A stretch of 64,000 nt of DNA from Locusta migratoria (GCA_026315105.1 CM048744.1:313169270-313233269); one strand, 5' to 3'. Positions 42,040 to 53,519 are shown, numbered from the stretch's first letter. Notes: generated from the sequence alone by a model not told the origin. Numbers and translations are program-made.

Positions 42040-42905
42040 CATAGCATACACCAGAAACTACATATTACGATATCCTTTCTTGCCCTGATCCGATTTTGAT
42101 GAAATAAATCTTCTATGTTGCCCCAAGGTATTCTCAGTTGACCTATGAAACCCCATGAAAGTTCGTATAGTACTCTTGGAAATTTGCTGTAGTACACCAT
42201 ACTTATAAGCATAGTATACACGTAGAACTTCAAATTACGATGTCTTTCCTTCCTTTGATCCGATTTTGATTAAATGAAACCTATGTTACTCTCCAAACTT
42301 TTCTCAATTTACCTGTGGAAACCCATGAAAGTTCGTTTAATACTTTTGGAGGTTCTCCTCAACAAACAGACGTACACGAAGGCTTTTGAAGAAATGATTA
42401 AATTATGATATCTTTATTTTCTCTGATTCGTTTTAATTGAAGCATTTATGTTACCGCACGATATGCTCAAGTTACGTGTGAAAACTCCATAAAAATTCGT
42501 CAATTAGTTTTGGAGATAAACGTGTTTAACGAGACATGACGATCGTAGATAAAAAAATTCAAATTACGATATTCTTTTCTTTCGTGATCAGATTTTTATG
42601 AAACGAAGTCTATCTGTTGTCCAGAGTTACGCTCAAGTTTTCTGTAAAAACCCTTTCAAATTCGTGATGTAGTTTTGGAGATAAGAGGTTTTTAATAATT
42701 GAATAAACAGACGCGACAGTTACTGAAAACAGTTAAAATTACCATATATCTTTTTTTGTGATCAGATTTTGATAAAATTATGCCTCTATGTTGACGCAAA
42801 CTTTTCTCATGTTTCCTGTGAAAACCATATGGAGATTCGTCCAGTAGTTTTGAAGACTTCAGTGAACAGCGACAGGCCAACATTTACAGATTTATTATTA
42901 GTATA
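42040..42905. repeat. ~165-bp degenerate tandem repeat ending TATTAGTATAGAT
   Basis: About five units share AAATTACGATATC-like, TGATCCGATTTTGAT, TATGTTG and CTCAAGTTTCCTGTGAAAAC, and end AGTAGTTTTGGAGAT. Tops repeat near 42065, 42230, 42400, 42560 and 42730. The last unit ends ACATTTACAGATTTATTATT then AGTATAGAT. The layout (monomers, A/T-rich end with TATAGA) recalls the 372-1746 element without sequence identity. Confidence 0.6.
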
Positions 42906-44030
42906 GATTTCATCAGGATCGGAATACAACCCTAGAATCTGACGAAGTCCGTATGTAAAGTATCCTCCGTCATGCATCATCCAAAATTTTATGTGACAGT
43001 GACCTTCCCCTTGTTTTGAAGGTCAAGTGTCCAAAATGTCATGAAGATTTTAGGATGAATAAAGTGTTCTTATTCACATGTCGAATGGTGCCACCGGTTT
43101 TCAAACATATAAATGAATTATATGTCGTAACCAGTTCTTACTCCTACGTCAATTGTGTCCTCATGAATATGTGTACCAAATTTGGTTCAAATCAATACAG
43201 TGGTATAGAAGCAGACGTCACATGATGCAGCACTTTTCCGCGCATTTCATTGTTTTTTACTTCATATCTCTTGAACTGTTTGTCGTACAGTCATTTAATG
43301 GTGCCTATGACCATCACGAAAGTGCACAAACAAAATTTTGACAAAGTTTCATCACATTAGGTTGAACGGTACGGCCTCACATAAAATACGAACACCCAAA
43401 CATTCATTTTTTATATATTAGATGTGTTGCACAAATTTATAATTTTTCAGGTATATATTCGTTTGTATAAGTGCTGTATGTCTGTAAAATCTTTGCGAAT
43501 ACAATTAGTAGTAAAGAAGTAATAGATTAAAAACTTAGTGCGTGATAGGGCGGTTTTCCATGAACGCTACTGTTTATGTGCTCATATCTCATGAACTACG
43601 AGTCGTACTGTGATACAATTTCAAAGGTACATTCGGCTATATGTGTTCATACTGCCTGTAAAATTTGCTACAGCTACAATTTGTAGCTTCTACGGAGCTA
43701 GAAAGATCTCTGGAGGCCAAAATATATAAGAAAAGACAGCAATTTAGCTATATCAACAAGTACGTTCGATGTGAACGCTACTTAGAGGTGAAAGGATTCG
43801 TACAGAAGAGGAATTATTGGCTGGCCGCATCAAACCAGTAACAGGACCGAAGACCTTGTAAATATCTATGTAGGTGGTAGGTGCTGTGTATACCATTATG
43901 AGCAAATGGATGTCATCGTTGGTTTAAAAGTTAATATGATGCATTACAAAATACATTGCACTTAGAATGGATGAATCAAAATATGCAGGAATAGGATAGA
44001 TTTGATAAAGGAGAGTCACACAGAGGGCGT
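42906..44030. other. Unassigned, with a possible LINE tip
   Basis: Two blocks (42906-43425 and 43430-43760) contain similar phrases (CATATCTC.TGAACT.. near 43263 and 43582), which may be diverged copies of one repeat. At about 43815-43865, CGCATCAAACCAGTAACAGG then ACCGAAGACC resembles the 3' end of LINE family C. No gene is supported. Confidence 0.4.
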
Positions 44031-44099
44031 CACAATGTGTGACACTGTTTTGCGCGCAACAAGGCGGCGGCGATAGCAGGGCGGAAGTCGCGAACTCAG

Positions 44100-44169
44100 A
44101 TGAAGATGTGCCGCCGAGGGAGCCGGCCGTGCCTGGCGTGGCTGCCGCCGCCGCTGCTGCTGCTGCTGG
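44100..44169 (+). CDS. Putative first coding exon with signal peptide (partial)
   Basis: The ATG at 44100 lies in a GC-rich island (44040-44170) and starts MKMCRRGSRPCLAWLPPPLL then LLLG. That is a basic N-region followed by a hydrophobic Leu-rich core, as in a secretory signal peptide. A consensus donor CTGG/GTGAGT ends it at 44169, leaving phase 1. No second exon was recognised before the window end. The CTG run could be chance repeat expansion, so this remains tentative. It lies 5.9 kb after the terminal exon at 38135, same strand, and so could begin the next gene. Confidence 0.4.
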
Positions 44170-44465
44170 GTGAGTGTCGCAGGGGCTCAATACTGCTCAC
44201 TCAAAAACTACTACTCGAGACTGTTGTGTACTGGTGTCTGATAGGACATAGAGGATTCTCCGCTCAACAATTTGAGGAAGGGAAGATGGGGTCGGAAAAG
44301 CCGGTTTAAGAGCTATGGAAGTAAACTTGTCTATGACCTTGTCCCTCATTACTGTTTCTATAGAGTGTATCAAAAAGAACGCCGGATTTGAATCTACTAC
44401 AAATCGAATTTATGTATTCGAAAGAAGCAAACAAAACACACCATTCTCTTCAGGATATGTTGAGA

Positions 44466-45578
44466 TTATACGTGAAACGCAATATCGAACTGCCTCCCCC
44501 TCCCAATAGCCCTAGAAGCAATCGTTCTGTCCATAATATTAACCGTCACTCGCTCACGCATTTCACCATCAACTTCGTTGAGAATCCGTTGAATTTCTTG
44601 TTTGAGTTTCAGCAGGTTATGGGGTTTGTTATTGTAAATTCGTGCCTTAGTGTACCCCCATAGGAAAAAGTCACAAGTTGTCAGGTCACAAGATCGAAGT
44701 GGATAGGTTTGGTCGCTTTGTAATGAGATTAGTCTATTTTGGAACTTCTCAAGCAGCAAAGTGATTGTGTCTCCGTGAAGTCTGGCAAGTTGCACCGTCT
44801 TGTTGGAACCAGAAATTTTTGATGTTCATTTGATGCAACGGGGGTCAAAGGAAATAAGTTAGCATCGCATGATAGCGAACTCCATTCACCGTGACAGGCC
44901 TTCCTTTGACTTTTTCAAAAAATAAATAAACAAATAAAAATAAAAAAATAAAACAGACTAATTAAATCCCCACCTCAAATTGCACACCAAACTGTAACTC
45001 GCTGAGAATGCTTTTTCGTGAATTACTCTTGGATTCTCTGAACCCCATATTCTGCAATTATGTTTATTCATAAAGCCGATTAAATCAAACTGAATGTCAT
45101 CTGAGGGAAGATGCGCTCTGTGAAATCACGTATCTCCCGTTCTTTTTCCAAGATCCATTGAACAAATTGACGTCGTTTTCCATGATCCACTGGTTTAAGT
45201 CTCTGTGCTAACTGAACTTTGCATGGGTGTAAATGAAGATCTTTCGTTAAGGTCCTATGCATTATTCCTGGACACAAGATCATTTTTTGATCACGACGGC
45301 GACATGATTTTCCAGGACTCACAGTGACCGAATCAAGTACAACAGCAACGTTTGCCGCACTCCGGCCACTTCGAGGGCGTCCCGGGCTTTTGATGTCTTC
45401 TATTTAATCTTTTTTTTTTTTTCTTCAAATTTCTTGATCAACCTACCAACAGTGGATTCATTTGGTGTATTGTTGTGTCCCATAATCGTAAGGAGTTTTC
45501 GAAAGATTTTCGCGAAAATTTCACAATTTTTGTAGTACGTTTTCACAATCAACACTCGCTGTTCCGTACTGTATCTTT
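44466..45578 (-). pseudogene. DUF4817-type transposase, decayed
   Basis: Minus strand: RYSTEQRVLIVKTYYKN then NNTPNESTVGRLIKKFEE (45575-45410), the N-terminal helix-turn-helix region of this transposase group. Then an A-rich insertion near 45405, a middle part LTKDLHLHPCKVQLAQRLKP then ADHG-like KRRQFVQWILEKE (45290-45130), and the C-terminal CDLTTCDFFLWGYTKARIYN (about 44690-44630). Several frameshifts; the central catalytic box is not intact. The apparent start MRSAALPRQ belongs to the SINE. Confidence 0.75.
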
Positions 45579-45777
45579 GCCGCGGCAGAGCGGCCGAGCG
45601 CATTGAGGCGGTATGCTACCGATGCGCGAGGCCGTTTTCCGTCGGGGATTCGAATACAACCTCGGGCATGGATGTTTGTGCCGACTTTAGTATAAGGTAG
45701 TTCATAAGTAGTTTGTAGGTTAGGGCCTGAAAACCCCGCAGCTAAGTCCCTTAAGCTTAACAAGCATTAAACATTAT
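45579..45777 (+). mobile_element. tRNA-derived SINE (diverged)
   Basis: CCGCGGCAGAGCGGCCGAGC, GGGGATTCGAATACAACCTC, and tail GTAGTTCATAAGTAGTTTGT..CCCGCAGCTAAGTCCC. Target-site duplication TACTGTATCTTT at 45567-45578 and 45778-45789. Confidence 0.88.
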
Positions 45778-45944
45778 TACTGTATCTTTCCGTGACTATA
45801 CACCACAAACATTAAACTGGAAGACAGAAGCACAGTATCAAACCATAACCTCAATGATCAGTGACAACAAAACATGCAAAAACAATGTTACCAACATCAA
45901 TAAATAAAAATAACGGACTTCCAGCGATCTTTTTGAGACACCGT

Positions 45945-46735
45945 TTTAGCTTTTTTATAACTTAAAACTTTGCACGTACTTTGATGTTTATTTACATGTA
46001 AATTCTTTATTTCTTGTAAGAAAACCAGCGTGATTACTATGAATTCATTATTCGGATTTTGTTTACTTTACTGGCTCTGATGTATCGTACTCACACTGAC
46101 GAATGACAGAACGTGCTATGAATCAACGACCTCCCATTTATGACTCTGTACTATTCACAGAAGTACAGTACAATACGGTGGAGTGGCACTAGTTCAATTT
46201 CGCAAGACTCAATGACATGCACCTTGCCCTATGTCATGGCCTGGACATCATGTGACCTAAACCCCCTTGATTATTTGCTATCATAGCTAAATGGATAAAG
46301 AGATGGAATCAATTGTCAGAATGGTAGCTGCTTGTCATGTCATTCAAAACATATCAGGGATAGTTTTAGGGTGTGTCAGAACGTCGTTTCAACGACGTCA
46401 CGCTTGCATTCAGGTTAATGGCCTTTAGTTTCAGCACATTTTCTAATATACAGAGCAAAAGGTACGTTCATTGTGTTCTTGATGGTATTTGCAGTTAACT
46501 GGTTAATTGAAACGAATCTAAATAAAAAAGTACATAGTAGTGTGATTGTATCCGATTACCTCCTTAAACCGGCTTCTCCGACTCCAGGTTAGACACGTCA
46601 GATAATTTGGTGTCCTAAATTTTTACACGCTCTGACGGAAATGCCCTGTATATTAATAAACGACTGACCCGAGACTCGGCCCCCTCTAGGTGCATGATAG
46701 CTATCTAGCGCCTTCTAAGATGAAACTTGCTTTCC
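45945..46735. other. No supported gene
   Basis: Nothing recognised apart from a hairpin, GTCGTTTCAACGAC, near 46383. Confidence 0.5.
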
Positions 46736-46737
46736 AG

Positions 46738-47960
46738 TATTGTGTGTGTGTGTTGTGGTCTTCAGTCCGCGGACTGGTTTCATGTACCTCTACACGCTAC
46801 CCTGTCCTGTGCAAGTCTCTTCATCTGAGAATACGTTCGGAAACCTATATCCTTTTGAATCTGCTTACTGTATTCGTCCGTCGGTCTCCCTCTACGATTT
46901 TTACCCCACACACTTCCTTCCAATGCTAAGATGACAATTCCTTGATGTCTCAGAATGTGTCCCACCAATCTATCCCTTCTCTTAGTCAGGACATACCAGA
47001 CACTCCTTTTTTCTCCAGTTCGGCTGAGCACCTACTCGTTAGTTACATGATCTAACCATCTAATTTTCATCATTCGTCTGTAGCACCACATTTCGAAAGC
47101 TTATAACATCTTTTTTCTGATCTCCTTATCCTCCACGTTTCACTCCCATACAATGCTACACTCCAGACAAATGCTTTCAGATAGGTCTTCAGAAACACTT
47201 TTCTTCCCATAGCCATTCTGAGTTTTATATCTTCATTACTTCGGCATTCAGAAGTTATTTTGCTACCCAAATAACCAAACTCATCTGCGACTTTTATTGT
47301 CTCATTACCTAATTTAATTCCTTCAGCATCGCCTGATTTCTGACACTGCATCCCATTACTCTTGTTAATGTTCATCGTATACCCTCCTATCAAGACACTT
47401 TCCATTCTGTACAGTTGCTCTTCCAGGTCTTTTGCTGTCTCTGACAGAATTACTGTGTGAACGGCAACCGCAAAATTATTTTCGATTTTCTCTGAAATGT
47501 AATTCCCTCTCCGAATTTATTCTTGCAGTCTTTTAAATCTTACGAAACGTACAGAATGAACAAATTTTGTGAAAGACTGCAACCCTGTCTTATTCCCTTC
47601 CCAATCTCTGCATCCCTTTCATGCCTTTAGACCCTAATAACAGCTGCCTGGTTTTTGTGGAAGTTGTATTGTACCTGTATTTGACTTCATAATTTTAAAG
47701 AAACAGTTGTCAAAAGCTTTCTACCGAACTACAAAAGGTAAAAACGTAGGCTTCCGTCTCCTTCCTCAACCTAATTCGTAATGTATTTCCTCCCATGTTC
47801 CTACATTTCTGCTAAATTCAAACTGATCTTCCCCAGGTAAATAATTGTTAGTATTTTGCAACCATGACTTATTAAACTGACAGTTCTATATTTCTGTTGG
47901 GCCAAACTGATTCCCTAGCCTATAGAAAGAGACTAGCTATATCTTAATATCCCTGTAAGT
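46738..47960 (-). pseudogene. LINE family C copy, decayed
   Basis: The 3' tip (GTGTTGTGGTCTTCAGTCCG) lies at 46745. The minus-strand frames at 46780-47031 (TKRRDRLVGHILRHQGIVIL, then YSQMKRLAQDRVA) and 47070-47405 (DEFGYLGSKIT, SVALYGSETW) are the C-terminal RT parts. Upstream RT DNA continues to about 47960 with many stops. It is more diverged than the 17235 copy. Confidence 0.75.
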
Positions 47961-48076
47961 GACCGTTACATAACTTTTAGGACTGTCAGCGACAATAACA
48001 ATAAAAATCTGTGTGAATAAAATAGCGGACTAAGAGATATGTAATGCATAACAACGACACAGAAAGGATGGGCATA

Positions 48077-48250
48077 GTCAGGTGGAATGGCCAAGCGCTC
48101 TAAGGCACCTTGCTGTGGAGCGCGCGGTTGTTTTTCGTCGAAGGGAGGCCTCGGGCATCAGTGTGGGTATTGCCCTTGGGTTAGTTTAAGTAGTTTGTTA
48201 GCCTAGGGACTGATACCACAGTTAAGTCCCATAGATTTACAAAGATTTGA
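48077..48250 (+). mobile_element. tRNA-derived SINE, decayed
   Basis: GGTGGAATGGCCAAGCGCTC, AAGGCACCTTGCTGTGGAGC and the tail TTTAAGTAGTTTGTTAGCC..TTAAGTCCCATAGATTTACA resemble family 2. No clear target-site duplication. Confidence 0.7.
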
Positions 48251-48317
48251 TTAGGGCTTAACTTCCCGTAGACAATGTGATCATTAGAGACAGAGCACGA
48301 GCTGTGATCTTTTTTAT

Positions 48318-49916
48318 GGTGGGGAAGAGGATGCCGGACACTTGCCACGCCGGACACTTGTCACGCCGGACATTTGCCACACCTGACCCTTCGCCAGGTA
48401 GTCGGATTAGTGGCCCCTCAGGCAAGGGACGCCCTTCTCCGTACTCCTGCTGTTTGCTTCCATACCTCCGTCTCCGATCTTACACGATACAGCCAATACG
48501 AAAGAAATATTTTTGTTCGACATCTCGCCGAAATGTACAAGAGATTTTGGTCCTATGTTATCTACAGCGGCGGAAAGACTAAGTGAATGCCTTTATTGCG
48601 CGATAGCGACGGTATGTTACTGAACACAGTGCCACTAAAGCGGATTTATTAAATTCAGTTTTCAGAAATTCTTTCATCAAATAAGACGAAGTAAATATTC
48701 CACAATTCGAAATGAGAACTGCTGTAAACATAACACAAAAGTAAATACCCTTAGTGATGCAAAGCAAATCACCCTATCAAATAAGTGATGTTGCAGCCGA
48801 AATGATAAACTATTTTTTCAAAAGTTTGTAATAAATAAGAAAAATACGTCTAATACATTTGTTTATGATATTCTTTTGTAACAATTATTTTTGAATAGTA
48901 AGCTCCTTGCCTTGTTTCCATACCTTTTACTAGTCTGATTAAAGATAATGAACAACATGGTGAGAAAATTTAATTTTTAGGAACTACAGCTAAATGTACT
49001 TATGAGATCTGCAGCTACTGTAAAGTTATTTCTATCCTTGTCTAATTTTGGAGATATGGGAATTACTTCAACAATATAGCTGCCGAACTTGTCAATCTTA
49101 AGAGCAGATCTGTTTTACGGCGTGTATTTTAGGTGCAATTCTAAAGTTCAGATTCTTTTTAAAACCTAAAGTGTACCTTATCAGTTTAACAAAAATGATA
49201 TTTTAGGAGCTAATTGCGGCTCTGAAGTTACAGGAATAATTTTAGAACTTACAATCTTTGACAGTATGGCCATAATATTAGAAGGTAGAAAAAAGTTCTC
49301 TTAACGTGTCAACCGTAGGAGCTGTTACCTAAATAGGAAGTTGCAAATTGAAAAGCGGTAGATTTTACTATAAGTTCTGGTTGCATGAGGATCGTTTGAG
49401 TGATGTTTAACGTATTTGCTTCGTTGAGTCAAATTTCACCGCGTATTGATTAAACGCTAGTGAACCGAACTGTGACAAGCTAGCTTCATCATTAAGTTAT
49501 TTAAGGATACTAAGGTCTGATACACTCTTGTTATTTTTACATCTTATAAACGACGATCGTTAGGTGGTCCTCACAGGTGTCCTCTACGTTCAATACGTCT
49601 CCGTTCTTCGAAAGCAGCTTTCCCTTGCAATGGTCCTGTTTTCGAAGTAAGCACATCCACACCTTATTATCGCGTAACCACTGTAGTGGGCAAAAGGCCT
49701 GCTTTTGGCCGTTGTAATAACTTCATACTGACAGTCGTACTACGAAATGCAAAAGCGACCAGTGTGTATATGTCCCGACACCGTCTACGGAGTTCTCGGG
49801 CCGGGTGGTATGGGGGTGGGGGGGGGGAGGAGGAGGCAGGGGCACCCGACCCTTTGGAGCAGCTATAAGTGTGGCAAATGTCCGGCGTGGCAAGTGTCCG
49901 GACACCGGGGAAGAAA
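48318..49916. mobile_element. DNA-transposon-like element with 16-bp motif arrays at both ends
   Basis: The left end has three tandem copies of GCCGGACACTTGCCAC (48333, 48349, 48365, with small changes). The right end has two inverted copies (49871-49886, 49887-49902). Adjacent GGGGAAGA (left) and TCTTCCCC (right, inverted) also match. The interior of about 1.5 kb is AT-rich with no transposase recognised. Superfamily unknown. Confidence 0.5.
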
Positions 49917-49989
49917 ATCGGTAGTGCCCTTGTAAAGGTCCGAAATTTGCCTGGAACGATTTAGGGAAATCAAGGATAACCCAAATCTG

Positions 49990-50225
49990 GATGGCCACTG
50001 CGTAGCCGCGCTCCGTGGCTAAGAAAGAGACCAGTAGGCGAGAGTAGGGATCGGCGACCGCACAGCAGCAGACAGAGCGAGCGGCGTGGCCGTTGTCAGC
50101 AGCTCTTCCTGCGAGGATCCGCCGCGGCTGCTGGTTGCGGATGTGCCCAGATAGCGAGGTGTGGGCGCCGCGCAGATTGCACGCGCGCCGGAAGTCTGTT
50201 TGTCGACTCTATCCAGTTTGGGGGC
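49990..50225. other. GC-rich island without an assigned function
   Basis: Clearly higher GC than its surroundings and not similar to any repeat seen in the window. It has no long frame and no obvious splice pair. It might be a 5' UTR or promoter-proximal segment, but there is no direct evidence. Confidence 0.3.
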
Positions 50226-50399
50226 ATTAGCTCATCTGCGATCTAGAATACACAAAGAATAGCAGAACACACCAGCATCAGCTGATGGGCGTCTGACACC
50301 TGCCACATCTGTCGTTCTCTACATATACGAGGGTCATTCAGTAAGTAAAGAGAGAAATTGGTCTGGAGTAAGGGGAGGGGGAAGGAAATACTTTTTCTA

Positions 50400-50683
50400 C
50401 TTTCCAAAATAATTCTCTTGAAAATTTATGCACTTATTCCAACAGGGAACAAGTTTTTATTATTCCAGCTGCAAACAACTCTTGATATTTCAACTAATTT
50501 CCCCACAAACTTTTTCCACGTCCTCGTTGTCTCGGAATCTCTTCCTACGTAATGCCTCCTTTCAGTGCACCAAAAAAGTGGAAATCACCAGATGCTGAAT
50601 CAGGGATGATGCAGCATTTCGCAGCTCATTTTCTCGATGGTTTTCCGGGTTAGATGAGCAATATAAGGACGTGCATTGTCTTT
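50400..50683 (-). pseudogene. mariner transposase, C-terminal part
   Basis: The minus strand from the LINE border begins KDNARPYIAHLTRKT, the DNA.PH box with the second catalytic D. It then decays through stops towards the left terminus. This is the part downstream of the LINE insertion point. Confidence 0.6.
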
Positions 50684-50877
50684 CTGATTTATTTATTTAT
50701 TTTTATTTGTTTTTTTCTGTTCCATAGGACCCAATTGAGGAGCGAGACTCCATGGTCATGGAACAAGTCAACACATTCTTCCACAAGAATGGTATTAGAA
50801 AATTTTTAAGAAGTCCTTTGCACACGACAATCTGAAGACAAAGTGAAAAGAATCAATAATGGAAAAAATGAATTAGC

Positions 50878-51156
50878 TTAATTGTTTAACTTTTCTAGGA
50901 GTTCCTTGACAGAGTAAAAGGAGTCAGCCATGAGGTAACTCTTCAATTTAGATTTGAAAGCGTGTGGATTAGTGCTAAGATTCTTTAGTTCTTGTGGCAG
51001 CTTATTGAAAATGGATGCCGCAGAATACTGTACACTTTTCTGCACAAATGTTAAGGTGGTGTGGTGCAAATGTAGATTTGACTTTTGTCTAGTATTCACC
51101 GAGTGAAAATTACTAACTCGTGGGAATAAGCTGATATTATTAACAACAAACGACAT
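50878..51156 (-). pseudogene. LINE family B C-terminal frame
   Basis: 92 codons in a different frame from the RT it follows: NNISLFPRVSNFHSVNTR, then SAASIFNKLPQELKNLST (a FNKLP motif shared by CR1/Jockey-type C-termini). A single frameshift near 51155 separates it from the main RT frame. Confidence 0.75.
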
Positions 51157-52448
51157 TAAAGAAAAAAAACATATTGTGACGCCAGAGTCAAAATTCCCAG
51201 ACTACTGAAAAGGGGTCGACATGACGATCGCGAACTTACACCAGATATTGCTCGATACGCCCGTTTTTGAGCCAGAAATATCCTTTTTGCATCAGGCGAA
51301 TTACCCCAAAAAACAATGCCGTACGTCATAAGTGAGTGAAAGTAAGCGTAATAGACTACTTTTCGTGTTGAAAAATCACTTATCTCAGATATTGTTCTAA
51401 TGGTAAATATAGCAGAATTTAGTTTTGGAACAAGATCCTGAACATGGTCTTTCCATGACAGCTTACTGTCTATATGAATACCTAGAAATTTGAACTGTTC
51501 AGTCTCACTTATCACATTCCCATTATGTGTAATCAGAATGTCACGTTTCGTCAAATTATGTGTTAGAAATTGTAAAAACTGAGTTTTACTGTGATTTAAC
51601 ATCAACTTGTTTTCTACAAGCCATGAACTTATCTCTTGAACTGCAATATTTGATACTGTGTCAATATTACGAGAAACATCCTTCACTACCAAGCTGGTAT
51701 CATCAGTAAACAAAAATATTGTACAGTCACCTGTTATACTCGAAAGCATATCATTTATGTAAATAAGAAATAGCAATGGTCCCAAAACAGACCCCTGGGG
51801 CACCTCATACTTAATTGTGCCCCATTGGAATTGCACGTCATAGCCATTTTCTACACTGCGGAGAATTACCTTCTGTTGTCTATTATTAAAGTAAGAGGTG
51901 AACCAGTTGTGGGCTAATCCCCGTATTCCATAATGTTCCAACTTTTGCAACAATATTTTGTGATCAACACAATCAAACGCTTTTGTTAAATGAAAGAAGA
52001 CACCTAATGTCCGTAGCCTCTTATTTAACCCATCAAGTGCCTCACGGAGAAACGAAAATATAGCATTTTCAGTCGTTAAACCACTTCTAAAACCAAACTG
52101 TACGTTTGACAATAAATGTTGTGAACTGAAATGATCAATTAATCTTGAATATACAGCCTTTTCAATAACTTTAGAAAAGACCGATGGCACAGAAATAGGT
52201 CTATAGTTGTCTACATTATCCCTTTCTCCTTTTTTATAAAGTGGTTTCACTACTGAGTACTTTAATCTGTTAGGAAACTGACCATTATGAAATGAAAAAT
52301 TACAAATATGGCTTAGTACTGGGCTAACATATAAAGAACAGTACTTTAGAATTCTGCTAGATACCCCATCATACTCACAAGAGTCCTTAGTCTTTAGTGA
52401 TTTAATTATTGACTCAATCTCACCTGTGGAAGTATCATGAAGGACCAT
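51156..52448 (-). pseudogene. LINE family B reverse transcriptase
   Basis: The longest LINE frame here, 430 codons. KTKDSCEYDGVSSRILK lies at about 20, NYRPISVPSVFSKVIEK about 80, HLTKAFDCVDHKILLQKLE about 152 (usually D.KAFD; the first D is H), YEVPQGSVLGPLLFLIYIND about 213, and FTDDTSLVVKD about 246, where the usual FADD is FTDD with both catalytic aspartates kept. The thumb follows with FKFLGIHIDSKLSW. The RT core is nearly complete, but the endonuclease is lost and the C-terminus is frameshifted. CR1-like by motif layout; the clade is not proved. Confidence 0.85.
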
Positions 52449-52529
52449 TTCAGGTAACAGCCTCGGAAAGAACCACGACTCTCCTCTGAGATCAACTACA
52501 TTTTTGCCTCATTACTGACTTAACCTTGT

Positions 52530-53165
52530 TTGAATACAATTCCAAGTGGTATTGTCTGTTCATTGTATGCTGCTCTTCGAGATAATCACAAAAATTCAGC
52601 GTACCAAAATACCGTCAACATGACTTTTCCTGCTGATGCTTGGGTTTTTAAATGTTTCTTGAAAGGTGAGTTGGTGGGCTTCCCCTCCATGCTTTGCCTT
52701 TCTGATTCTGCCTCATTGTACTGAACCTAAGTTTCATCACAAGTTGAAATTTTTTCGAGGAAGTGCTCTCCTTCTCTTTCATAACGTTCCTCTTGTGGAG
52801 CCGCGTCATTTGCTTTGCGAGCCATCTTACATATGTTTTGCGGTACTTCAGCTTGTTAAACATAATGTTATGAACAGAACCAATACTAACTTAAGCCGCA
52901 TTAACTATCTTTTTCTAGTCACACGACGGTCGGCACGAATAATGTCATCGATTCTTCTTTCAGGTAAGGGAGTTGAAACTGCAACTGGTCGGCCATTACG
53001 GTGTAAACGGTGTTCGTTAGTCACTGAATGGCGACAATTTACGAATTGTTCTATCCCCTTGTAAAATTTTGCACGATTCACACAACCTTCACAATAAACT
53101 TTAGATATTCTACGAATAACAGAACGCTGTTCAACTAATGCGGAATTTACAAGCGGACTCATCAT
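52530..53165 (-). pseudogene. mariner transposase, N-terminal part
   Basis: Minus strand: RSVIRRISKVYCEGC, then NGRPVAVSTP and RIDDIIRADRRVTRK (53120-52910), the helix-turn-helix and linker. Then KLKYRKTYVRWLAKQMTRLH (about 52855-52790), and VMLTVFW (about 52625) just before the LINE border. Stops and frameshifts occur throughout, including near 52905 and 52650. The catalytic first D region is degraded. Confidence 0.72.
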
Positions 53166-53519
53166 CTTGAGGTTATGAACAAAACCATGTTAATAAAACA
53201 GCTGATCAGGCTCATTCCAGTGATGCCAACTTAAAGCCAGAAAAGTACCAAACTTTCCCGACCAATAGTTTCCCTAACCAATTGGTCTTTTAATTATTCA
53301 ATAACCCTCGTAGGTTGGACAAATGTTTGAGCAGTATGAAACCAGAAACCAGAACTCAGTGCAATTACACGATGGATTCTTCACCAAAGTTTCATAGCCA
53401 AACTAATGGATCGAAATGAATAAATGAGGTACCGAAATGGCCAGCGTGAGGCCTAGTTTTGGGGGAAAAAGTCTGATTATTGTGAGTAGTTAGGGTAATA
53501 ATATATACATACACACACT

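Larger units (their letters stand above)
44362..45944 (-). mobile_element. Mariner-like transposon (DUF4817-type), with nested SINE
   Basis: Ends GAGTGTATCAAAAAGAACGC (left) and the complement of GGTGTCTCAAAAAGATCGC (right) are imperfect inverted repeats. Transposase pieces run on the minus strand from about 45800 to 44466. The SINE at 45579-45777 interrupts the N-terminal region. Confidence 0.75.
50684..52515 (-). mobile_element. LINE family B, 5'-truncated
   Basis: Ends at its 3' side in ..GGAACAAGTCAACACATTC.. through an A/T-rich tail (TTTATTTATTTATTTTTATT at 50693). RT frames on the minus strand. The upstream endonuclease is missing. It is inserted in mariner 50326-53312. Confidence 0.8.
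50326..53312 (-). mobile_element. mariner-type transposon split by a LINE
   Basis: The left end TACGAGGGTCATTCAGTAAG and the right end (complement of TACGAGGGTTATTGAATAAT) are inverted repeats with TA at the borders. The transposase is on the minus strand in two parts: 53165-52530 and 50690-50400. The LINE at 50684-52515 lies between. Confidence 0.8.

Noticed and set aside
46383..46396. GTCGTTTCAACGAC hairpin
   Set aside because: Short palindrome expected by chance in a window this size.
44274..46592. 20-bp near-match (GTCGGAAAAGCCGGTTTAAG and its complement near 46563) flanking a mariner
   Set aside because: Too short to define an outer transposon, and no matching ends or target duplication could be seen.
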